Origin: Arthrobacter sp. Leaf234
GTDB lineage: Bacteria > Actinomycetota > Actinomycetes > Actinomycetales > Micrococcaceae
Direction of reading: 5' to 3'
Assembly: GCF_001422665.1 (NCBI RefSeq)
Contig: NZ_LMLU01000007.1
Span: 122,892 to 186,891, forward strand
DNA length: 64,000 nucleotides
The notes under the pieces: model-generated
Told to the model about the DNA's origin: nothing
Seen by the model: only the letters and a program-made list of their open reading frames with translations
The model's database searches: none
Part shown: in pieces, positions 40,469-47,771 of the stretch
Layout of the letters: each line of letters begins with the position of its first letter
Numbering within the stretch: the first letter of the stretch is position 1
Made by a program: the position numbers and the translations under genes

Positions 40469-40662
40469 GGGTGGTGCAGTTCGGGAAGCTCGGCCGTCTG
40501 GTCGAGGACGAGTACGACGTGTTGGAGGGTGACGATGAGTATCAACGCCCGCACACTCGCACTCCTCGGGGACCGGCGCGACGACCTCGTGACAACGCTG
40601 GACGCGCAGACGCTGGCGCTGACGAAGGCGTGGGTGGAAGCGTGGGACGTCCTCGCCCCTGA
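40465..40662 (+). CDS. Possible small overlapping gene
   Basis: A 65-codon frame from a GTG overlapping the portal stop (GTGA). The first 25 codons (VRVVQFGKLGRLVEDEYDVL) have phage-like codon use and fill the only gap between portal and MuF; the remainder lies out of frame under the MuF gene and looks non-coding. Its status is uncertain. Confidence 0.3.
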   Translation: MRVVQFGKLGRLVEDEYDVLEGDDEYQRPHTRTPRGPARRPRDNAGRADAGADEGVGGSVGRPRP

Positions 40663-41596
40663 GTTTGATGCAGCCCTCACGGAGCTGCTGGCGGCGGCGA
40701 AGGACGGCAGGCTGACGGGCTCGCAGGTGGCGCGGAACATCCGACTCCGAAAGGCCCTGACCCTGGCGGCGGAACGGCTCGACGAACTCGCGCAGACCAC
40801 CATGGTCACGGTGCAGGCCGACGTCGCACTGACCGCCCTAGCGGCGGCGCAGTCGCAGATCGAAGTGCTCCAGTCGCAGCTGCCGCCCGCGGGCCAGGTG
40901 GCAACCCTGCCGACGTTCACGCAGGTCTCCACCGCGGCCATGGACGCCATCGTGCTGCGCATCACTGGGCAGATCGAGTCAGCGGCCGACCCCCTTTCAG
41001 TCGACGCGCAGCTCGCCATGCGCCGCAACCTCGTCCGCGGCATCGCCGTAGGCGAGAACCCCCGCGTCACCGCACGCAGGATGATCCGCGAAACGGAAGG
41101 GCACTTCAACGGTGGGCTCACCCGGGCACTCACCATAGCGAGGACCGAAACACTCGACGCCCACCGATCCGGGGGCCGCGCCTCCGACATCGCGAACGCC
41201 GACGTCATGCGCGGCTGGGCATGGGGCGCCAACCTCGACGCGAAAACCTGCATCGCCTGCCTGTCCAAGCACGGCACCGAGTACCCACTCGAAGAAGAAG
41301 GCCCGAAGGGTCATCAGAACTGCCGGTGCGACCGGATCCCGGTTACCAAGTCGTGGAGGGACCTCGGCTTCGAAGGCATCGACGAACCACCGTCGCTCAT
41401 GCAGAGCAGCGAGGAGTGGTTCGGGAACCTCACCGAACGGACGCAGCTGAGCATCATGGGCCCGTCCCGCCTCGAGCTGTACCGCTCAGGCGACGCGCAA
41501 TGGGCGGACTTCGCCACCGTGAAGCAGAACGCGGGATGGCGGGACAGCGTCGCCGTCACCCCGGTGCGTGACCTGCGGGCGTCAGTCCTGGCGTGA
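40535..41596 (+). CDS. MuF-like minor capsid protein
   Basis: 353 residues. The C-terminal half has ALTIARTETLDAHRSGGRAS, then KTCIACLSKHGTEYPLEEEG and HQNCRCDRIP, the Cys/His-bearing end of the phage Mu protein F domain. Such proteins sit at the portal and may be ejected with the DNA. ATG 40535 is preferred because GGAGG lies 7 nt upstream; GTG 40529 is also in frame. Confidence 0.88.
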   Translation: MSINARTLALLGDRRDDLVTTLDAQTLALTKAWVEAWDVLAPEFDAALTELLAAAKDGRLTGSQVARNIRLRKALTLAAERLDELAQTTMVTVQADVALTALAAAQSQIEVLQSQLPPAGQVATLPTFTQVSTAAMDAIVLRITGQIESAADPLSVDAQLAMRRNLVRGIAVGENPRVTARRMIRETEGHFNGGLTRALTIARTETLDAHRSGGRASDIANADVMRGWAWGANLDAKTCIACLSKHGTEYPLEEEGPKGHQNCRCDRIPVTKSWRDLGFEGIDEPPSLMQSSEEWFGNLTERTQLSIMGPSRLELYRSGDAQWADFATVKQNAGWRDSVAVTPVRDLRASVLA

Positions 41597-41737
41597 CGGC
41601 GTGTAACTGACCGCTCCGCAGTACCTGCACTGCTGCGTCATGCTCGCGCCCCGCGCCCTGAGCTGGATGCCGGAGAGCACGAACTCGTGGCCGGGGCATT
41701 CGCCCGGCCCACCCGTATTCGCATCATCCAGCCCCAC
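41582..41737 (-). CDS. Candidate antisense mini zinc-ribbon protein
   Basis: A leftward 51-codon frame between MuF and the protease gene, where the plus strand has no gene. Its product contains ECPGHEFVLSGIQLRARGAS then TQQCRYCGAV, closely resembling small actinobacterial/actinophage zinc-ribbon proteins of the form CPGH...L.G..L...G.....C..CG. No clear ribosome binding site was found, and it overlaps the MuF stop by 15 nt. Confidence 0.5.
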   Translation of the reverse strand: MGLDDANTGGPGECPGHEFVLSGIQLRARGASMTQQCRYCGAVSYTPSRQD

Positions 41738-41761
41738 CCGCACATCGTATAGGAGGCCCTC

Positions 41762-42949
41762 GTGGCTGTACTGATCACAGAGTCGGTCGACACCCTGACC
41801 GGCACGCTCGAGAAGACGGGCGCGAAGCGGTTCCGCATCAAGATCATCGACGAGGGCGTCGGATCGTCCGGCACCTACCCGGGCAAGACGCTGGAGCAGG
41901 CAGCGAAGGACAAGATCTTCGCCAAAGGCACCCACATGTACCTCGACCACCCCACCGCCCTCGAAACCATGGACCGGCCCGAGCGCACGGTCAAGGACCT
42001 TGCCGCCGTCCTCGACAACGACGCGGTCTACGAATCCGGCGCCCTCTACGCGGACATCCGCGCATACTCCGCGCACGCCGGCGTCATCGAGGAGATGAAG
42101 GACGACATCGGGGTCAGCATCCGGGCGTCCGCCGAGGTCGAGGAAGCATCCGGCACGCGCATCATCACCCGCCTGGTCGAGGCTCAATCCGTCGACTTCG
42201 TCACCCGCGCAGGCCGCGGCGGGAAGGTCATGGACGTCCTCGAATCGGCTCGAGTCACTCACTCCGCCATCTCCCACGGTGTCGCCGAGGCGACCGCGAA
42301 CCAGACACGAGAGATGCTGTCCCGCGCCGTGAAGGACGCCCATGGCGGCGCCAACAGGTACACGTACGTCCGCGACTTCGACGAGACCAACGTCTGGTTC
42401 AACGCTTCCTCCGACTACGACGAGGGCTCGAAGATCTGGCAGCGCACCTACACGGTCAACGCGACCGCTGCGACGCTCACCGGCGACCCGGTCGAGGTCC
42501 GATCCGAGACCAGCTACGTGCCCGTCACCACTCCCACCGTGGAGTCCAAGAATTCCCCACCGATCCCGGCTGGGGTAACCGAAAGGAAGGAGCCCATCGT
42601 GGCTACAACCCAGATTGAGGAAGCCGAACTGGCGACCCTCAAGCAGGACGCCGGCCGGGTCACCGCGCTCGAGTCCGACAACGCCGACCTCCGCAAGTCG
42701 GTAGCAGAGGCCGTGATCGCCGAAGCGTTCGCAGGCCTCGAAGCACCCCGCACGAAGGCTCGCATCCTCGAGTCCTTCACCGCCACCGGCTCGACCATGA
42801 CCACGGACGCCCTGCGCGCCGAGGCCACCGAGTCCGCCGCGGAGATCAAGGTCCTCCAGGGCGCCGGCAAGGTCGACGGCGTCGGCGACACCACCGCCGT
42901 CGACGAATCGAAGACCATCACCGACGACGACATCGTCAACGCGCTCTAA
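41762..42949 (+). CDS. Capsid maturation protease fused to scaffold
   Basis: 395 residues; AGGAGG precedes the GTG. The N-terminal domain (GTHMYLDHPTALE, DIRAYSAHAGVIEEMKDDIG, VSIRASAEVEE, SVDFVTRAGRGG) resembles the S78-like prohead proteases of siphoviruses. After residue 280 comes a helical Ala/Glu-rich scaffold region. It should assemble the procapsid and then digest the scaffold. Confidence 0.82.
   Translation: MAVLITESVDTLTGTLEKTGAKRFRIKIIDEGVGSSGTYPGKTLEQAAKDKIFAKGTHMYLDHPTALETMDRPERTVKDLAAVLDNDAVYESGALYADIRAYSAHAGVIEEMKDDIGVSIRASAEVEEASGTRIITRLVEAQSVDFVTRAGRGGKVMDVLESARVTHSAISHGVAEATANQTREMLSRAVKDAHGGANRYTYVRDFDETNVWFNASSDYDEGSKIWQRTYTVNATAATLTGDPVEVRSETSYVPVTTPTVESKNSPPIPAGVTERKEPIVATTQIEEAELATLKQDAGRVTALESDNADLRKSVAEAVIAEAFAGLEAPRTKARILESFTATGSTMTTDALRAEATESAAEIKVLQGAGKVDGVGDTTAVDESKTITDDDIVNAL
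42599..42949 (+). CDS. Nested scaffold protein (internal start)
   Basis: In the same frame as the protease, AAGGAG lies 6 nt before a GTG at 42599. It would give a separate 116-residue protein made of the scaffold helices (EEAELATLKQDAGRVTALES). This is the arrangement of lambda C/Nu3. The internal start is inferred from the ribosome binding site. Confidence 0.55.
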   Translation: MATTQIEEAELATLKQDAGRVTALESDNADLRKSVAEAVIAEAFAGLEAPRTKARILESFTATGSTMTTDALRAEATESAAEIKVLQGAGKVDGVGDTTAVDESKTITDDDIVNAL

Positions 42950-42960
42950 GGAGGCACACC

Positions 42961-43311
42961 ATGGCAAAGAACCAGCGGTACACCAACGCCCTGCACATCA
43001 GCGTCCCCGTCCCCGCCGGGGTGAAGTCCGGCGAGCCCGTCAAGGTCGGCCAGATCTGCGGCGTCGCCCAGATCGACCGCGAGACCGACGGCAAGGCCAC
43101 CCTGTGGCTCGACGGCTCCTACGACATCCCGGTCACCGGCGCGGTGGCCAACGTCGGCGACCCGGTCTACATCAAGACCGATCGCACCCTCACCGCCACG
43201 GCCACCGGCAACTACGTCTTCGGTGTCGCCCTCGGCACCAAGGGGACGGGCACCGGCCCACTCGAAGTAGCCCCGATCGGCTACACCACCCAGACCGCCG
43301 CTGGCGCGTAA
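42961..43311 (+). CDS. Capsid decoration protein (DUF2190-like)
   Basis: 116 residues; GGAGGCACACC precedes the ATG. SVPVPAGVKSGEPVKVGQIC, then GDPVYIKTDRTLTATATGNY and FGVALGTK, is the DUF2190/gpD-like beta fold that often decorates siphovirus heads. It lies immediately before the major capsid gene. Confidence 0.8.
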   Translation: MAKNQRYTNALHISVPVPAGVKSGEPVKVGQICGVAQIDRETDGKATLWLDGSYDIPVTGAVANVGDPVYIKTDRTLTATATGNYVFGVALGTKGTGTGPLEVAPIGYTTQTAAGA

Positions 43312-43321
43312 GGAGACCACC

Positions 43322-44389
43322 ATGGACACACTCGTCAACGAAGGGTTCCGCAAGGCACCCACCCACCAGGAGCGCGTCTTCGAAGCCGCCCGCCTGTTCA
43401 AGGCCGGCCGTTCCGGCTCCGACTACTTCCGGCAGGCCACCCTGCTCGAAGCGCTCTCCACCAGCGACTTCCCCGTCCTGCTCGGCCAGGCGTTCTCGAA
43501 GCAGGCCGTCACCTTCCAGAAGGACGCGGAGAAGGAGTTCGAGCCGCTCCTCGTCGACATCACCGTCGACGACTTCAACCGCCACAAGCTCGTCGACCTG
43601 TGGTCGGGCGACGCGTTCGAGACGGTGAAGCAGGGCGAGGAGTACAAGGGCGGCACCCTCGCCGAGACCGAGCTGGACCACGGCGCCGGGAAGCACGGCA
43701 AGTCGTACGGGCTGACCTGGGAGCTTCGGCGCAGCCGCGAGTTCTCCGCCCTCGCGAACTTCCCCCGCTTCCTCGGAAACGGCTCCGTCAAGGGCCAGAA
43801 CAACGCCGTCGCGGACCTCCTCATCAAGAACAACGGCTGGAACACGGCCCTGTTCGGGGACGTGAAGACGGTCAAGTTCTCCCCCGAGGCCCTCGACGCC
43901 GCGATCAAGGAACTCGCCGTCCGCGAGAACCACCGCGGCGAGCTCGTCGACGTCTCCGACCTCGTCCTCGTGCACGGCCCCGCGCTGCGCACCGAGGTCA
44001 ACCGGGTCCTTCTCGCCGCCGAGATCGAACTCGCGGTCACCGAAGGCAACAAGGTCACCAAGACGCGCCAGACGAACCCGTTCCGGAACGTCGTCACGCC
44101 CCTCGAGTCCCGCACCGTCGGTCAGCGCCTCGGCTCCGGCCAGAACACGGCGTGGGCCATCGTGCAGGGCAAGTCCTCGGACCTGCCCTCGATCATCCGC
44201 ACACTCCTCTCGGGTGAGGAGACGGTCGACATCCGGGTCAAGCGCGACCAGGGTGCGTCAGTCGGCGGCGGCGACCTGCCCGTCGAGGCGGGTTCGTTCA
44301 ACGACGACACCATCTGGTTCCGCGGGCGCGACGTCTACGGCATCGACAAGGGCTTCACCCCCGGCGTCTGGGCGTCCGCCGGCGCCTAG
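43322..44389 (+). CDS. Major capsid protein
   Basis: 355 residues. FPVLLGQAFSKQAVTFQKDA, a long E-loop-like region and TRQTNPFRNVVTPLESRTVG match Mu gpT/HK97-like major capsid proteins of actinophages. Position between decoration protein and connectors agrees. Highly biased toward C-ending codons, as expected for an abundant protein. Confidence 0.85.
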   Translation: MDTLVNEGFRKAPTHQERVFEAARLFKAGRSGSDYFRQATLLEALSTSDFPVLLGQAFSKQAVTFQKDAEKEFEPLLVDITVDDFNRHKLVDLWSGDAFETVKQGEEYKGGTLAETELDHGAGKHGKSYGLTWELRRSREFSALANFPRFLGNGSVKGQNNAVADLLIKNNGWNTALFGDVKTVKFSPEALDAAIKELAVRENHRGELVDVSDLVLVHGPALRTEVNRVLLAAEIELAVTEGNKVTKTRQTNPFRNVVTPLESRTVGQRLGSGQNTAWAIVQGKSSDLPSIIRTLLSGEETVDIRVKRDQGASVGGGDLPVEAGSFNDDTIWFRGRDVYGIDKGFTPGVWASAGA

Positions 44390-44398
44390 CACCACCCG

Positions 44399-44459
44399 CC
44401 CCCGGTGGGATGACCGCGACTGACTCGTGGCATCAATCCCAGTACGCGCCCACCGGGGG
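44399..44459 (+). other. Long-range hairpin after the major capsid gene
   Basis: CCCCCGGTGGG (44399-44409) and CCCACCGGGGG (44449-44459) are perfect 11-bp arms enclosing 39 nt, in the only gap between capsid and connector genes. There is no T-run. It may stabilise the capsid message or reduce read-through into the connectors. Confidence 0.65.
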
Positions 44460-44485
44460 TACCCCAACACTTCCTAGGAGGCACC

Positions 44486-44854
44486 ATGGCGATCTACTAC
44501 GACCAGCCGATCGGCAAGGTACGCCTCCTCATCGCGGACCTCGACGAGTCCGCGCCCATCCTCACCGACGAGCACATCACCGGGTACCTCGACCTCAACG
44601 ACAGCAGCGTGCACCGGGCCGCAGCGGACGCCCTCGACGCGATCGCGACGACCGAGTCGCTCCTGTCGAAAGCGATCCGCACCCAGGACCTCGCGACGGA
44701 CGGCCCGAAGGTCGCCACGGACCTGCGGAAGCGTGCCGCGCAGCTGCGGGCGAAGGCCGACGCGGACGACGCTGCCGCGAAGGATGAGCCGTTCTTCGAA
44801 ATCGTGCCGTTCGCCTCGTCCTTCCGGCCTGAGGGTGCGGAGTACCGCTGGTGA
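44486..44854 (+). CDS. Head-tail adaptor
   Basis: 122 residues; AGGAGGCACC precedes the ATG. MAIYYDQPIGKVRLLIADLD and ITGYLDLNDSSVHRAAADAL are like HK97 gp6/SPP1 gp15-type adaptors that bind the portal. Gene order (after capsid, before the head-closure protein) supports this. Confidence 0.72.
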   Translation: MAIYYDQPIGKVRLLIADLDESAPILTDEHITGYLDLNDSSVHRAAADALDAIATTESLLSKAIRTQDLATDGPKVATDLRKRAAQLRAKADADDAAAKDEPFFEIVPFASSFRPEGAEYRW

Positions 44855-45279
44855 GCCCGCTCCCCGGCTACCAGGTGATGCCGCCCGGGTGGGCGGCACG
44901 GCACCGGCCCGTAGCGGCGGCGACCATGCAGTCCCCCGCCGTGTTCCGGAGGATCAGCGGCGGACCCGCCCCATACCCCGCCCCCAAGGGCTGGGACGGC
45001 AGCGAGGACATCTGGGGCACCGAAAAGACCCCGGTCCTCGTCAGGGTCCAGCAGCTCAACCGCGAAGGCACCACCAGCGCGGGCGAGCAGCCGACCAGCA
45101 TCCACCAGTACCTCGTCACAGCGCCCGTCGACGGGCCGCCCATCCGCTCTGGTGAGCAAGGCGACGTCATCGACGTCGAAGGCCGATGCCTCAGCATCAT
45201 CAACGAAGCGTTCGGCACCTACCTGTGGGAACGCGACTTCACCTGCGTCGACAACCTCACCCAGCAGAACCCCGACTAG
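44851..45279 (+). CDS. Head closure protein (DUF6093-like)
   Basis: 142 residues from a GTG overlapping the adaptor stop (GTGA). Contains PVLVRVQQLNREGTTSAGEQ and a beta-rich end with RSGEQGDVIDVEG, like DUF6093 proteins in the head-closure position of actinophages. It should join the adaptor ring to the tail. Confidence 0.65.
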   Translation: MSPLPGYQVMPPGWAARHRPVAAATMQSPAVFRRISGGPAPYPAPKGWDGSEDIWGTEKTPVLVRVQQLNREGTTSAGEQPTSIHQYLVTAPVDGPPIRSGEQGDVIDVEGRCLSIINEAFGTYLWERDFTCVDNLTQQNPD

Positions 45280-45294
45280 AAGGACGGTGAGCGC

Positions 45295-45636
45295 GTGGAC
45301 GGTAGCGAGATCTGGAAGCTGTCCGCCGACATCGCACGGGCCGCAGCGCAAGCCGCGCCCAGGGCCCGACTCGTCGTCGCGAAAACCGCCCGCGACATCG
45401 AAGCCGACGCGAAGCAACTCGCGCCAGTCGACACCGGGAACCTGCAAGGATCCATCGGCTCCGACATCAACGGACTCGAAGCGACCATCGGGCCCACCGC
45501 GTCCTACGGCATCTACCTCGAACTCGGCACTACCCGCATGGCCGCGCAGCCCTTCATGGGCCCCGCGGCGGACCGACGGCAAGGCCCCTTCGGGGACGCC
45601 ATGGCGCGACTAGGCGAAGGGCTCCTCGGTGGCTGA
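45295..45636 (+). CDS. HK97 gp10-like neck/tail completion protein
   Basis: 113 residues, GTG start. AKQLAPVDTGNLQGSIGSDI and YGIYLELGTTRMAAQPFMGP are the defining blocks of the HK97 gp10 family. Overlaps the next gene by 8 nt. Confidence 0.85.
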   Translation: MDGSEIWKLSADIARAAAQAAPRARLVVAKTARDIEADAKQLAPVDTGNLQGSIGSDINGLEATIGPTASYGIYLELGTTRMAAQPFMGPAADRRQGPFGDAMARLGEGLLGG

Positions 45637-46054
45637 CCCGATCCTCCTGAAAGACGCAATCCTCGCAGCGCTCCGTGGCATCGCCGGGATCAGCGGACGC
45701 GTGTACGACGGCGGCGTCACCGGGCCCATCCCCACCGACAAAGCCGGCTTCGTCCTCCCCTACGTCGTCCTCTTCGCAGGCATCGGCGACAACCCACGCG
45801 AGACCACCGCCGAAGGTAAGACCCCCACCGGCGCACTGGTCTTCGACTTCCAGACCACCTGCGTAGGACCCGGCACCGCCCAGACCGCCGGGGTCGCAGG
45901 TGACGTACGGAAGATCCTCCTGAACCTCACCGTCGCCAAGGGCACCGTCAGGAAGAACCCCGACGGCTTCGACCAGCCCACCCCCATCCGCGGCGAAGAA
46001 CTCACCCCAGTCCGGTACATGCTGCCCCTCCAATGGCGGCTCATCACCAACTAG
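45629..46054 (+). CDS. Tail terminator protein
   Basis: 141 residues. Order and fold-like features (LLKDAILAALRGIAGISGRV, LPYVVLFAGIGDNP, LVFDFQTTCVG) agree with the tail terminator that caps the tail tube. Overlapping start with the gp10-like gene. Confidence 0.7.
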   Translation: MADPILLKDAILAALRGIAGISGRVYDGGVTGPIPTDKAGFVLPYVVLFAGIGDNPRETTAEGKTPTGALVFDFQTTCVGPGTAQTAGVAGDVRKILLNLTVAKGTVRKNPDGFDQPTPIRGEELTPVRYMLPLQWRLITN

Positions 46055-46063
46055 GAGCAACCC

Positions 46064-46255
46064 ATGGCAGAAGACGGCTTCGTCACCGCGAGACCCCCAG
46101 GCGGCGGCAAGAAACGCCGCGTCCCCCTCCACTACCTGGAGGAACCGTTCAACTACAAACTTCCCCCGAAAACACGGGGAAGGGCCACTCCGGCCAGCAC
46201 CACAACCACCGTCACCGAACCGGCCCGGCCGGAGAACACAGAGGAGGTTAGCTGA
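46064..46255 (+). CDS. Small basic late protein
   Basis: 63 residues, Pro- and Lys/Arg-rich (ARPPGGGKKRRVPLHYLEEP), AGGAGCAACCC before the ATG, stop overlapping the tail-tube start by one base. Probably disordered; function unknown. Confidence 0.5.
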   Translation: MAEDGFVTARPPGGGKKRRVPLHYLEEPFNYKLPPKTRGRATPASTTTTVTEPARPENTEEVS

Positions 46256-46761
46256 TGAAGGTAGCAGCTGACGGACGCAAGAAATTCACCCTACTGACCG
46301 AAGCCCCCGCGGCCCGGATCCCCACCGCCGCCGAGCTCAACGCCGGACAGGACATTTCCTGCTCCGTCCTCGACTCCGACGCGAACTTCACGAACACGGC
46401 CTCCGACCGGTTCAACGAGAAGGCCGCCTGCCAGATGGGCAACAGTCAGGCACTCGGCGCCGCGAACTACGACACGGCGCTCACGTTCCTCCGCGAGTAC
46501 CTCGAGGCCGGCGGCGCGGATAAGACCGGGGACGACCTCGGCTACCAGGCCGTCCGCACCCGCGGCACGACCGTGTGGATCTACCTCCGCGAGTCCGACA
46601 AGGCCTCCACCGAGGACTGGGCCAGCGGCGACGAGATCCACCTCGGCGGCGAGCTCGTGTCCGACGCCCCGATGCGGGTGAACAACGACGGCAACATCAA
46701 GCGCCGCATCGAGTTCCTCGCGCAGAACATGGTCACCGAAGTCCCCGTCGCCGGGGTCTGA
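46255..46761 (+). CDS. Major tail (tube) protein
   Basis: 168 residues beginning MKVAADGRKKFTLLTEAPAA, with IPTAAELNAGQDISCSVLDS and VNNDGNIKRRIEFLAQNMVT, as in major tail proteins of actinophage siphoviruses. It precedes the tail chaperone and tape measure genes. A strong hairpin follows it, as after the major capsid gene. Confidence 0.82.
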   Translation: MKVAADGRKKFTLLTEAPAARIPTAAELNAGQDISCSVLDSDANFTNTASDRFNEKAACQMGNSQALGAANYDTALTFLREYLEAGGADKTGDDLGYQAVRTRGTTVWIYLRESDKASTEDWASGDEIHLGGELVSDAPMRVNNDGNIKRRIEFLAQNMVTEVPVAGV

Positions 46762-46773
46762 CCAGCACGACCG

Positions 46774-46807
46774 GCGGGCGCGTGTGTCTCAGCCTCCACG
46801 CGCCCGC
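46774..46807 (+). other. Strong hairpin after the tail-tube gene
   Basis: Perfect 11-bp arms GCGGGCGCGTG (46774-46784) and CACGCGCCCGC (46797-46807) with a 12-nt loop, 12 bp after the tail-tube stop. No T-run. Probably a partial terminator or message-stabilising stem. Confidence 0.7.
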
Positions 46808-46851
46808 TGCACCACCCCTGAGGCTGCCCCGACCTATGGAGGCTGAACCCC

Positions 46852-47421
46852 ATGACCAAGACCACCCCCGAAGAGTTCGACTTCGCTGACTGGTTCGCCG
46901 ACGCGAACCTCCCCGAGCAGTCCGCCGACATCTTCACGAACGCGGCGCTTCTCGGCGAGATGGCCGACCTGCAGCGCCGCATCGACGTAGAGGTCCGCGT
47001 CCAGGACGCCGAGAAGACCGCCGCGTCGCCCACGAAGGACAGCCTCGAGGACCAGTGGGTGAACCTCGCGAAGCAGTTCGAAGCATCGAAGATCACCGTG
47101 TACGTGCGTGCCCTCAGCGGAACGGAGCGGAAGTACATCCGAGAAGCCCACGACCAGGCGATGAACGATGGCACCGAAGAGAACAGCGGGTTCATTTTCC
47201 GCGTCCTCGCCATGTCCATCGTCGGCATGAAAAAGTCCGGCGGCGAACGGAAAACCGTGGATTTATCCGTCGAGCAGGTCGAGCAGCTGTACAAGAAGAT
47301 CGGCGACGCTCAGCTCGGCGCAATCCACGACGCGCAGCTCACCGCCACCAACGGGATCCCCACCCTGGACGCCGATTTTTTGCGCAAGCTCTCTGGACCC
47401 GCCGCTGGCCCGGAGTCGTAG
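46852..47421 (+). CDS. Tail assembly chaperone (G-type)
   Basis: 189 residues. Acidic N-terminus (TTPEEFDFADWFADANLPEQ) and a central helical domain, typical of lambda G-like chaperones that coat the tape measure during assembly. Near its end is a T-TTT-TTG slippery site that allows a longer G-T product. GGAGGCTGAACCCC precedes the ATG. Confidence 0.82.
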   Translation: MTKTTPEEFDFADWFADANLPEQSADIFTNAALLGEMADLQRRIDVEVRVQDAEKTAASPTKDSLEDQWVNLAKQFEASKITVYVRALSGTERKYIREAHDQAMNDGTEENSGFIFRVLAMSIVGMKKSGGERKTVDLSVEQVEQLYKKIGDAQLGAIHDAQLTATNGIPTLDADFLRKLSGPAAGPES

Positions 47422-47744
47422 CCGCGCTCAAGACCGCGGCTCGCTACACGCGGGCCCCGTCCGAGTACCTCGGGTACCGCGACGAGACGAAGGACCGGCT
47501 CCTCGAGTACGCGTACACCCTCTACGAGGACGGCCTCTGCGACTGCGGGTGGCCCCGCCACATCTGTCAGAACCCCGACAACGACGGCTGGTTCGACGCG
47601 AAGCGGAGGACCTGCCAGAGCAAAGCGGCCGTCGACCGGATCACCGGGGTCAAGGGCTACGAGCCGTCCCCCGGCGAGCTCCTCTACACGGAGTACACCC
47701 GCCCCGACGACAAGCCACTCAAGCCGATGCCCGTCGACGCGTGA
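47376..47744 (+). CDS. Tail assembly chaperone -1 frameshift extension (T-type)
   Basis: The heptamer T-TTT-TTG at 47376-47382 (zero frame GAT TTT TTG) is an ideal -1 slippery sequence. Slipping joins the G-type chaperone to a second frame that runs to 47744 without its own start, adding about 120 residues with RYTRAPSEYLGYRDETKDRL and CDCGWPRHICQ. The G/G-T arrangement directly before the tape measure gene is a hallmark of long-tailed phages. Confidence 0.85.
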   Translation, partial: FFAQALWTRRWPGVVAALKTAARYTRAPSEYLGYRDETKDRLLEYAYTLYEDGLCDCGWPRHICQNPDNDGWFDAKRRTCQSKAAVDRITGVKGYEPSPGELLYTEYTRPDDKPLKPMPVDA

Positions 47745-47771
47745 CCTGACAACTACATACCTGGAGGCACC

